Positions 1 through 5,771 of a DNA stretch of 5,771 nucleotides are shown one piece after another. The stretch comes from Acetobacterium sp. (GTDB lineage: Bacteria; Bacillota; Clostridia; Eubacteriales; Eubacteriaceae). Made by a program: the position numbers and the translations under genes. Where the stretch lies: positions 1-5,771 of the forward strand of contig JAKLQL010000623.1 of assembly GCA_022013395.1 (NCBI GenBank). Reading direction: 5' to 3'. The notes beneath the pieces are model-generated. The model worked only from the letters and a program-made list of their open reading frames with translations, did not search any database and was not told where the DNA came from. The first letter of the stretch is position 1; every line of letters begins with the position of its first letter.

Positions 1-285
1 GTCAACGGCATCAATGTCGTGATTGCTGAAAGTTTTGCCCGGATCTTCAGACAGAATATGTACAACTGCGGCATGTTTGCCATTGAGCTGGCCAAAGAAA
101 CCATCGATGCGCTTTTTACAGATTATGCCGGCAAAGATGTCTCCATGGAAATTGATGTGGATGGCGGTCAGATCATTATCGATGCCGAGGGCAAAACGGA
201 GACCATCGACTTCAAAGTTGGCGAGTTTGATAAAACCCTGGTCAAAGAAGGCGGCTGGGTTGGTTACGCCGATAAGAATTACTAA
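1..285 (+). CDS. leuD: 3-isopropylmalate dehydratase small subunit (LeuD family), 3'-terminal fragment
   Basis: The reading frame is open from base 1 and gives the last 94 residues of a protein whose start lies outside the window; about 70 N-terminal residues are missing if it has the usual length of about 165. The segment beginning VNGINVVIAESFARIFRQN is the signature of the swivelling small subunit of the aconitase superfamily: an IAxSFARIF core followed by N..NCGM and a hydrophobic strand. The C-terminus has the GGW..Y ending seen in some LeuD proteins. With a LeuC-type iron-sulfur large subunit, not visible here, it would isomerise 2- to 3-isopropylmalate in cytoplasmic leucine biosynthesis. 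The family also includes homoaconitase, citramalate and 2,3-dimethylmalate dehydratase small subunits. The substrate-specificity loop is in the missing part, so leucine biosynthesis is the likeliest assignment but not proven. The gene is followed by a strong terminator, so it is the last gene of its operon. Confidence 0.85.
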   Translation, partial: VNGINVVIAESFARIFRQNMYNCGMFAIELAKETIDALFTDYAGKDVSMEIDVDGGQIIIDAEGKTETIDFKVGEFDKTLVKEGGWVGYADKNY

Positions 286-307
286 ATCAGATAAGCATTA
301 GCCGATC

Positions 308-345
308 AAGAGGTTTGCAGAACTTTAGTTTTGCAGGCCTTTTTT
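308..345 (+). terminator. Rho-independent terminator after leuD
   Basis: A 12-bp stem is formed by 312-323 (GGTTTGCAGAAC) and 328-339 (GTTTTGCAGGCC). All positions pair, with three G-U wobbles, around a TTTA tetraloop at 324-327. It is followed directly by six T residues at 340-345. Four preceding bases (AAGA, 308-311) can pair with the first part of the T tract. It lies 22 bases after the leuD stop codon and separates that operon from the transporter gene. Confidence 0.88.
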
Positions 346-430
346 AAATTAATCAGTATTATCTATCAATACTAAAAATTTAAAGGCTAGAAGGTTTGAA
401 GTGTAGTAATCAAGAATAGTTAAGGATCGT

Positions 431-464
431 TCATTTGTCTTGAATTTTGGGAAGTCTCAAATGA
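431..464 (+). repeat. Short imperfect inverted repeat upstream of the transporter gene
   Basis: TCATTTG at 431-437 is perfectly complementary to CAAATGA at 458-464, and CTT (439-441) can pair with AAG (452-454) inside. It is not followed by a T tract in a terminator position and lies upstream of the promoter candidate. It could be an operator-like palindrome or chance in AT-rich DNA. No known regulator site was recognised. Confidence 0.25.
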
Positions 465-472
465 TAAAATTG

Positions 473-501
473 TTGATTTTTTTAATGATTGGATATATAT
501 G
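473..501 (+). promoter_or_regulatory. Candidate sigma-A promoter for the transporter gene
   Basis: TTGATT at 473-478 resembles a -35 box (four of six consensus bases). A 17-base spacer leads to TATATG at 496-501, which matches four of six bases of a -10 box. Overlapping alternatives exist in the TATATATGCTATAT run (for example TGCTATATG at 500-508, an extended -10-like sequence). The assignment is weak because the whole region is AT-rich, but the position, about 70 bases before the start codon, is reasonable. Confidence 0.3.
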
Positions 502-506
502 CTATA

Positions 507-527
507 TGAAGACAAGGTGCGTCTTTA
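507..527 (+). other. Small hairpin in the transporter mRNA leader
   Basis: TGAAGAC (507-513) pairs with GTCTTTA (521-527), seven pairs including one G-U, around a 7-base loop. If transcription starts just after the proposed -10 box, this hairpin would sit at the extreme 5' end of the mRNA, where such stems can slow decay. It does not cover the ribosome binding site. Its role is speculative. Confidence 0.25.
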
Positions 528-551
528 AATAAGTGTTTTTAAATTAAGTAA

Positions 552-562
552 GGAATGGGGAG
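552..562 (+). promoter_or_regulatory. Ribosome binding site supporting the TTG start of the KimA-like gene
   Basis: The purine run AAGGAATGGGGAG holds a GGGGAG core at 557-562, six bases before the TTG at 569. The ATG inside this run at 555-557 is out of frame. Together with alignment of the N-terminus to remembered KimA sequence, this fixes the unusual TTG as the start codon. Confidence 0.75.
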
Positions 563-568
563 ATTAAT

Positions 569-2605
569 TTGTCAAAAGTTAAAAAGGTGCTGCTGGGGAA
601 ATCACTGCGAACCGATGAAATTAAACATGAACGATTATCCGTAAGATGGGGTTTGCCAATATTAGCCAGCGATGCGGTATCCTCAGTGGCTTATGCAGTT
701 GAAGAGATCCTGCTTGTTCTCGTACCAATGCTTGGGTTTGCCGCCTTTGGTTTTGTGCCGGGAGTGGTTGCCGCAATTATTCTATTACTGCTGATTCTCG
801 TTTTTTCCTATTCGCAGATTATTGCACATTATCCTAATGGCGGTGGTGCTTATATTGTTTCAAAAGAAAATTTGGGTGAAAAACCGGCATTAATCTCCGC
901 CGCCGCATTAATCGTCGACTATATTCTGACAGTTGCGGTTAGTATTTCGGCATCCACTATGGCCATCGTTGCGGCAGTACCGAGTCTTTACCCCTATAAA
1001 GTCGAGATTTCCGTTGCCTGTATTTTACTGATCACACTGGTTAACCTCAGAGGGATGCGGGAATCGTCCAAGATTTTTGGGGTTCCAACCTATGCCTTTA
1101 TTGTCGCCATGTGTATTATGATTGTCGTCGGTTTTTTTCGGTTATTTTCAGGAACCCTTGAACCAATCGTTTATTCACCGGACCAATTAGCCAGTGTCAT
1201 GCCTTCGGAGGTATACCAGGGTCTACTCATTGTGCTGGTACTGCGGGCTTTTTCATCCGGGTGCTCGGCATTAACCGGGGTTGAAGCGGTGAGTAATGCA
1301 GTGCCAGCTTTTAAAGATCCTTCGCAGCGGAATGCCCGCCATGTTTTATATTTACTGGCGGGGATTATTGTGGTTATTTTTGGCGGAACGACAGTCCTGG
1401 CGGTCAACCTGCAAGTGGTCCATATTGAAGGCACTACCGTGGTGGCACAAATTGCCCAGTCTATTTTTGGCTTGAACTTTTTTTACTATATTATTCAGAT
1501 AACCACGTCTTTAATTTTGATCCTGGCTGCTAACACCGCCTATAATGGCTTGCCATTATTATTATATCTATTGGCACATGATCGTTATGTGCCCAGACAG
1601 TTTTCTCAGCGGGGAGCAAAGCTCAGTTTTTCCAATGGGATTCTGTTTATTATGATTGTCGCTATTTTTTTGGTGATTGTTTTTCACAGTGACCCCCATC
1701 ATCTGATTCCGCTTTATTCGGTGGGTGTATTTGTTTCGTTCACCCTGTCCCAGTATGGGATGTTTAAAAAATGGCTCCGGGAAAAGGATAAAGGCTGGCA
1801 ATACAAATCGCTGATTAATGTATTCGGAGCAATTGTCACCGGAGTTGGTTCGCTGATTATCTTTTATTCGAAGTTTCTTGAAGGTGCCTGGATGCTGGCG
1901 ATTGCCATGCCGCTGATTATCATGGTCATGATTTACATCAGAAACCATTATGAAGAGGTGAAAAAGCAATTAGAATTGACCGAATTTGGTCCCTATTATC
2001 CAAGACCACCAGGAATGAAGGGAACTCCCTGTATTGTGCTCCTCCAATCGATTAACAAAGCAACATTAAAAGCACTCAATTATGCAAATACCATATCAGA
2101 TGATATCACGGTGCTGCATTTCTGCCGTTATCCAGAACATGCCAGAGAATTGCGGGCGCAGTGGGCCGACTTGAAGGTTCCACTAAAATTGGAAATCATT
2201 GAAAATCCCTATCGGGATATTACCAGAACCCTCAAATGTTATATCTACAAAAGAGAAAAAGATTTGGGTCATGGTGAAAATTTAACGGTTATTTTGATAA
2301 AATATGTGGCAAATCACTGGTATGATGTGGTTTTACATAATCAGACAACTTACTTCCTGGAGCAACTGCTCAGTCATTACAAAAATGTGACGTCGGCGAT
2401 CATTCCCTATCATTATTCGCTGGATTCCCTGGCAAAGAATAAGCTAGATGAGGATGATGAAATGATTGAAGAGATTTTAGATAAAGTGGCAGTCGGAAAA
2501 GAGACAGAATTGCTTGATAATTCTGAATTCGTTGAAGAGCCGGAATTTGATAAAGAAGAGAAGGAAGATCCGGAGACCGTGAAAGATATGGATAGTCAAA
2601 AATAG
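569..2605 (+). CDS. kimA: KimA-like potassium:proton symporter (APC superfamily permease)
   Basis: This 678-residue membrane protein closely resembles Bacillus subtilis KimA (YdaO), the c-di-AMP-inhibited high-affinity K+/H+ importer, as I remember its sequence. Twelve hydrophobic helices span about residues 27-458. Residues described as important for K+ or H+ in KimA are all in register: D35 and Y42 in the broken first helix (ASDAVSSVAY), D117, Y118, T121 and S125 in VDYILTVAVS, and T236 and E239 in SALTGVE. A cytoplasmic USP-like domain follows (about 484-620), ending in WYDVVLHNQ and IIPYHYS as in KimA, where this domain mediates c-di-AMP inhibition. Residues 627-678 form an extra acidic tail (23 Asp/Glu of 52) that KimA (607 residues) lacks. 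The TTG start is set by a GGGGAG Shine-Dalgarno sequence. The gene appears monocistronic. Amino-acid transport is the main alternative, since many relatives are annotated only as APC family permease. Confidence 0.85.
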   Translation: MSKVKKVLLGKSLRTDEIKHERLSVRWGLPILASDAVSSVAYAVEEILLVLVPMLGFAAFGFVPGVVAAIILLLLILVFSYSQIIAHYPNGGGAYIVSKENLGEKPALISAAALIVDYILTVAVSISASTMAIVAAVPSLYPYKVEISVACILLITLVNLRGMRESSKIFGVPTYAFIVAMCIMIVVGFFRLFSGTLEPIVYSPDQLASVMPSEVYQGLLIVLVLRAFSSGCSALTGVEAVSNAVPAFKDPSQRNARHVLYLLAGIIVVIFGGTTVLAVNLQVVHIEGTTVVAQIAQSIFGLNFFYYIIQITTSLILILAANTAYNGLPLLLYLLAHDRYVPRQFSQRGAKLSFSNGILFIMIVAIFLVIVFHSDPHHLIPLYSVGVFVSFTLSQYGMFKKWLREKDKGWQYKSLINVFGAIVTGVGSLIIFYSKFLEGAWMLAIAMPLIIMVMIYIRNHYEEVKKQLELTEFGPYYPRPPGMKGTPCIVLLQSINKATLKALNYANTISDDITVLHFCRYPEHARELRAQWADLKVPLKLEIIENPYRDITRTLKCYIYKREKDLGHGENLTVILIKYVANHWYDVVLHNQTTYFLEQLLSHYKNVTSAIIPYHYSLDSLAKNKLDEDDEMIEEILDKVAVGKETELLDNSEFVEEPEFDKEEKEDPETVKDMDSQK

Positions 2606-2615
2606 AGGAATTTAA

Positions 2616-2644
2616 AAGAGGTATTATTTTCAAGAGTATTTCTT
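2616..2644 (+). terminator. Weak hairpin after the transporter gene, possible terminator
   Basis: AAGAGGTATT (2616-2625) can pair with AGTATTTCTT (2635-2644) over ten positions, three of them G-U, with a 9-base loop. It begins ten bases after the transporter stop codon, where a terminator would be expected. The stem is AT-rich and is followed by ATTTG instead of a clear T run, so termination would be inefficient at best. Confidence 0.25.
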
Positions 2645-2831
2645 ATTTGAATCGAAATATTAGCATGATTGGAAGTTCGCACTAATGGCGTTTTTGAGTC
2701 ATTTGATTTAAAGACCATGCAGTTTGATGAAAGAAAGAGAACGATTTAAAAACATCGGCGATAATGTGTATTTTGATGGAATTTTATTCGCAAATCAGAT
2801 ATACTGCCATTAACGAATAATCATTGTTAAT
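2645..2831 (+). other. AT-rich intergenic region before the pilus operon, no convincing gene
   Basis: I see no RNA gene, repeat or well-formed promoter here. TATACT at 2800-2805 could be a -10 box for the pilus operon, but the nearest -35-like sequence (TTGATG, 2773-2778) is 21 bases away, too far for a normal sigma-A promoter. A 28-codon ORF at 2727-2813 has no ribosome binding site. The pilus promoter presumably lies in this stretch. Confidence 0.5.
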
Positions 2832-2837
2832 AGGAGG
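2832..2837 (+). promoter_or_regulatory. Ribosome binding site that fixes the pilB start
   Basis: AGGAGG at 2832-2837 is a near-perfect Shine-Dalgarno sequence four bases before ATG 2842. The in-frame TTG at 2824 lies upstream of this site and cannot use it. The next in-frame ATG at 2854 is 16 bases away, which is too far. The start is therefore taken as 2842. Confidence 0.85.
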
Positions 2838-2841
2838 CCTG

Positions 2842-4506
2842 ATGAGAGAAAATATGTTGGTTTTGGAAATGCTGTTAAAAAACCAGTTAATCACACGCAG
2901 TGACATCATGGAGTGCATTCCGGAAGTGGAAAGATCAGAGAATTCGATCCTCGACGTATTATTAAATAATCGCATTATTTCACAGGAACAGTTAAAGCTG
3001 ATTTTTCATCATGAAGAGGGTTTTGATATTTATGATCCCCAGAAAGATAAGATGGATAGAAAGGCGTTGCAGTTCTTTTCTAAAGAACAAGCTTGGGAAA
3101 ACCTTGTTTTTCCGCTAAACCAGCCGGATGAAGAAAAACTGGTCATTCTGATGGCGGACCCTACCCATGAAGAAATGGTTCGCAGTCTGCAGAGAATATC
3201 AAATAAGCGGTTAAAAATTTTGGTAACCGAAAAAGATTGTATCCAGGAACTGATTCAGAAACACTATCATGATAATTCTTTAGAAAAAGAACAAGTAACT
3301 GAGAAGAAGTCTGGACGAAAAGGTGAAGCAGCCCCGGAACTATCCATCATTTCATTGGTAAACCAGTTAATTGAAGAAGGCGTTTCCCAGGGTGCTAGTG
3401 ATATTCATATTGAAGCATTTCCCAAGAAAATTCAGGTTCGCTTTCGAATTGACGGAATCTTGAGATTGGCGAAATTACTGGATAAAAGAACTTTTCAAGG
3501 ACTCATCTCCCGACTGAAAATACTGGGTGGATGTGACATCGCCGAACATCGTCTACCCCAGGATGGCGCCTTTACAACCGATTATGAAGGTCGTCAGATT
3601 GATGTGCGTTTATCGATTATACCAACCATTCATGGCGAAAAAATTGTCTTGCGTTTGCTTGATGAAAAGAAGTTTTTTGTTTCGATGGTTGACCTGGGGT
3701 TTTCAACTGAACAAAAAAGCTTGTTGGCGGAAATAATGGCAGCACCCCATGGGATGCTGCTGGCCGCGGGACCCACTGGGAGCGGTAAGTCCACCACATT
3801 GTATAGTCTGCTGAATGGTTTGGATCCCCAAACCCAGAATATCATTACCATCGAAGATCCGGTGGAGTATCAAATGGCAGATATCAACCAGATTCAGGTC
3901 AATGAAAAAACCGGGCTTAATTTTGTAACCGGTCTTCGGGCGATTTTAAGGCAGGACCCCAACGTGATTATGGTAGGCGAAATAAGGGATGAAGAAACAG
4001 CCGAAATTGCAATCCGGGCAGCAATCACCGGGCATTTTGTCTTGTCGACCATTCATACGAACAACGCCATTGCTTCGATCACCCGCCTGATGGATATGAA
4101 AATTCCGTTATATTTATTGTCCACCGCCCTGAGAGGGGTGATTTCCCAAAAGTTGATCAAACGACTATGCCCTAATTGCAAAAGAAAAGCGCTGGCAACC
4201 GAAGCGGAAAAAAGGCTGTTGAATATTACCAACCGGGACGTCGATCTTTTTTATCCAGTTGGCTGTTCGCTTTGTCACGGCACTGGCTATCGGGGGCGAA
4301 TCGCAGTTCAGGAAGTATTAAAAATCACCCGCAAGATTCGCGAAGCCATTGCCAAAGGGGCCGATTATGACGAGATTCGAAAAATAGCTCTGGAAGAAGG
4401 TCTCAAGCCGATTGAAGATTCCCTGAAACGCCATCTTTTTTTTGGGAATACATCCCTTTCTGAGGGATTGGAGATTTTGACATTCGAAAATGATTGGCAT
4501 CATTAG
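2842..4506 (+). CDS. pilB: Type IV pilus assembly / type II secretion ATPase (PilB/GspE family)
   Basis: This 554-residue protein is the cytoplasmic hexameric motor ATPase that powers pilus or pseudopilus extension. Residues about 1-143 form the N-terminal T2SSE_N/MshEN-like domain, followed by a charged linker (about 144-165) and the N2 domain beginning near SDIHIE (186-191). The ATPase core has Walker A GPTGSGKST (310-318, K316), the Asp box ITIEDPVEY (335-343), Walker B VIMVGEIRDEE (375-385, catalytic E380), the AIRAAITGH segment and the His box STIHTNN (402-408). A tetracysteine zinc site is intact (C443, C446, C475, C478); this site and the long N-terminal domain separate PilB/GspE from PilT retraction ATPases. 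The length is normal for PilB. The gene ends 9 bases before the pilC-type gene, so the two are almost certainly co-transcribed. Whether the machine makes a true pilus or a secretion/competence pseudopilus cannot be told from the window; a pilus is more usual in Clostridia. Confidence 0.93.
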   Translation: MRENMLVLEMLLKNQLITRSDIMECIPEVERSENSILDVLLNNRIISQEQLKLIFHHEEGFDIYDPQKDKMDRKALQFFSKEQAWENLVFPLNQPDEEKLVILMADPTHEEMVRSLQRISNKRLKILVTEKDCIQELIQKHYHDNSLEKEQVTEKKSGRKGEAAPELSIISLVNQLIEEGVSQGASDIHIEAFPKKIQVRFRIDGILRLAKLLDKRTFQGLISRLKILGGCDIAEHRLPQDGAFTTDYEGRQIDVRLSIIPTIHGEKIVLRLLDEKKFFVSMVDLGFSTEQKSLLAEIMAAPHGMLLAAGPTGSGKSTTLYSLLNGLDPQTQNIITIEDPVEYQMADINQIQVNEKTGLNFVTGLRAILRQDPNVIMVGEIRDEETAEIAIRAAITGHFVLSTIHTNNAIASITRLMDMKIPLYLLSTALRGVISQKLIKRLCPNCKRKALATEAEKRLLNITNRDVDLFYPVGCSLCHGTGYRGRIAVQEVLKITRKIREAIAKGADYDEIRKIALEEGLKPIEDSLKRHLFFGNTSLSEGLEILTFENDWHH

Positions 4507-4513
4507 GGTGGGG
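4506..4513 (+). promoter_or_regulatory. Weak ribosome binding site overlapping the pilB stop codon
   Basis: GGGTGGGG begins at the last base of the pilB TAG stop codon and ends two bases before the pilC ATG. It is an imperfect, closely spaced Shine-Dalgarno sequence compared with the AGGAGG of pilB. Ribosomes finishing pilB would reach it directly, so coupled translation is likely. Confidence 0.5.
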
Positions 4514-4515
4514 CT

Positions 4516-5742
4516 ATGGATAAACAGTTTATTTATAAGGCCAAAGATATGAAGGGAAAGACCCTCACCGGTACGGTTGTCGGGCAGACCAAACGCGAGG
4601 CAGTGATGGTGCTACAGACTCAAAATCTGATTGTCTTAGACCTCCGAGAAAAGAAGCGATCCGAAGGAATTTTGAATAAAGAGTTTGATTTTCGATTCCG
4701 GTCAGTGACAAAGGAGGCATTCAGTCGATTTTGTCGACAGTTCCATATTATGTTAAATGCCGGAATTCCGATTTTAAAATGTCTGGAACTGATTGGCGAG
4801 GAAACAAAAAACAAAGGCGTTGCTAAAGATTTATCAGGAGTTTGCAGCTGGATCCAATCCGGGGAGAGTCTTTCGGTGGCAATGGCGGTTTATCCGAAAA
4901 CATTTCCGGCACTATTTGTTTTTATGGTAGAAGCCGGTGAAGCCAGCGGAAATCTTGCTGAAATTCTTTTGGGAATGGCTGAGCACTATGAAACTGAAGA
5001 AAAAAATCGTCGGCAACTGCAGCAAATTCTCTTTTATCCGATGATTCTGAGTATTGTCTTTATCCTGGTGCTGGTATTTTTGATCACGCATGTGTTGCCC
5101 ACTTTTGTGGGAATGTTTGAAGTAATGAATGCAGAGTTACCCAGACCAACTCAGATTTTGATGAGGTTAAGTCAGGCGTTAATCAGCGGTTGGCCAGTGA
5201 TGCTATTAATTTTATTTGGAAGTGTAATAGCACTCGCTTTTTTACAAGATCTTCCAACACTTGCTTTTGCGAAGGATCGCATAAAAATTAAACTGCCATT
5301 AGTCGGTAAGCTAAATCATTATCAGTGTTTGGCCAGAATTGCCACGACCATGGGGATGCTCTTAACGAGCGGAATTGATCTTTTAAGTGCACTTCAGCGG
5401 TTAGAAGGTGTTACCGACAATTGTTTTATAAAAAAAGAATTGATAATGATTCGGGAAAAGGTATCGAATGGGAAGCGATTGGGCCAGGCGATGGAGGAAA
5501 GCGCTATTTTCCCTTGTCTTTTTTGTCAGCTGGTTACCATAGGGGAAGCCTCCGGTTCGCTCCCAGAGGTTTTAGAAACCCTTAACCTTATTTACAAAGA
5601 TGAAATAAAAAACAGAATCCAGATTATCAATACTTCCCTGGAGCCCCTGATTCTTCTGATTTTTGGAGGGGTGGTTCTTTTTATTCTGGCAGCCATTATG
5701 CTCCCAGTTTTTGACATATATTCGGCATATTCCAATATGTAA
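4516..5742 (+). CDS. pilC: Type IV pilus / type II secretion inner-membrane platform protein (PilC/GspF family)
   Basis: This 408-residue protein is the polytopic membrane platform that the PilB ATPase acts on to move pilins out of the membrane. An N-terminal region of about 60 residues (FIYKAKDMKGKTLTGTV) typical of the family precedes two T2SSF domains, about residues 68-190 and 270-395. The internal duplication is obvious: each half has a helical segment with L.AGI or LTSGI followed by a GEASG(N/S)L motif (141-147 and 343-349). Membrane helices lie at about 171-196, 226-243 and 376-398. The length is standard and the protein looks complete. The ATG follows the pilB stop codon by 9 bases, and its ribosome binding site (GGGTGGGG, 4506-4513) is non-ideal and overlaps that stop codon, which suggests translational coupling. 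Pilin or prepilin peptidase genes would be expected downstream, beyond the window. Confidence 0.93.
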   Translation: MDKQFIYKAKDMKGKTLTGTVVGQTKREAVMVLQTQNLIVLDLREKKRSEGILNKEFDFRFRSVTKEAFSRFCRQFHIMLNAGIPILKCLELIGEETKNKGVAKDLSGVCSWIQSGESLSVAMAVYPKTFPALFVFMVEAGEASGNLAEILLGMAEHYETEEKNRRQLQQILFYPMILSIVFILVLVFLITHVLPTFVGMFEVMNAELPRPTQILMRLSQALISGWPVMLLILFGSVIALAFLQDLPTLAFAKDRIKIKLPLVGKLNHYQCLARIATTMGMLLTSGIDLLSALQRLEGVTDNCFIKKELIMIREKVSNGKRLGQAMEESAIFPCLFCQLVTIGEASGSLPEVLETLNLIYKDEIKNRIQIINTSLEPLILLIFGGVVLFILAAIMLPVFDIYSAYSNM

Positions 5743-5771
5743 ATTAAAGATGTTAAATCATTTAGTGAACA

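Noticed and set aside
23..301. Overlapping + strand open frame across the leuD fragment
   Set aside because: The frame with conserved IAxSFARIF residues is the LeuD frame. The other gives a Pro/Lys/Ser-rich sequence with no recognisable family.
346..568. T-box, SAM or ydaO-type riboswitch upstream of the transporter
   Set aside because: None of the conserved core sequences, such as the T-box AGGGTGG segment, is visible, and there is no terminator-like stem just before the start codon.
1171..1434. 87-codon open frame on the - strand inside the transporter gene
   Set aside because: It is antisense to the conserved helix 6-7 region of the transporter, and its protein sequence has no recognisable domain.
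1568..1969. 133-codon open frame on the - strand inside the transporter gene
   Set aside because: It is fully antisense to a well-supported membrane protein. Its His/Asn-rich composition is what the reverse complement of Ile/Val/Met-rich membrane codons gives, and no family is recognisable.
2773..2805. TTGATG ... TATACT as a promoter for pilB
   Set aside because: The spacer is 21 bases, too long for a standard sigma-A promoter, and no better -35 box sits at 16-18 bases.
2824..2841. Upstream TTG start for the PilB-type ATPase
   Set aside because: The AGGAGG ribosome binding site lies between this TTG and the ATG at 2842, so it can serve only the ATG. The six extra residues are simply the translated Shine-Dalgarno region.
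4516..5742. Possible gene duplication or fusion in the PilC-type gene because of two similar halves
   Set aside because: The two T2SSF domains are the normal architecture of the PilC/GspF family.

Overview
The window carries four protein-coding genes, all on the + strand: the 3' end of a LeuD-type isopropylmalate dehydratase small subunit, a complete KimA-like potassium transporter of the APC superfamily, and a complete pair of type IV pilus / type II secretion genes (PilB/GspE-type ATPase and PilC/GspF-type inner-membrane platform protein). Moderate-to-low GC with AT-rich intergenic DNA, strong purine-rich ribosome binding sites, a TTG start and Bacillus-like KimA architecture point to a Firmicute. 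The style of the proteins suggests the Clostridia, possibly an Acetobacterium/Eubacteriaceae-like anaerobe. That placement is an inference from general familiarity, not a database result.

Layout. Positions 1-285 hold the last 94 codons of the dehydratase gene, closed by a convincing intrinsic terminator (308-345). Positions 346-568 are AT-rich leader DNA for the next gene, with a weak promoter candidate, a few short inverted repeats and a good Shine-Dalgarno sequence, but no riboswitch consensus that I recognise. Positions 569-2605 encode the 678-residue transporter: a 12-helix APC core, a USP-like cytoplasmic domain and an unusually acidic C-terminal tail. Positions 2606-2841 are non-coding as far as I can tell, apart from a weak hairpin after the transporter and an unsupported 28-codon ORF. 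Positions 2842-4506 (PilB-type ATPase) and 4516-5742 (PilC-type protein) are separated by 9 bases and form an operon that probably runs on beyond the window; no terminator is visible in the last 29 bases.

The three blocks (amino-acid biosynthesis, K+ uptake, pilus assembly) look like separate transcription units lying side by side, not one pathway. PilB and PilC do work together: the cytoplasmic hexameric ATPase drives rotation or conformational change of the membrane platform, which lifts pilin subunits into the growing pilus or pseudopilus. I found no clearly novel system, mobile element, CRISPR array or RNA gene. The points most worth a second look are the acidic tail of the KimA-like protein, the apparent lack of a c-di-AMP riboswitch upstream of it, and the degenerate MshEN-type tandem repeat at the N-terminus of the ATPase.
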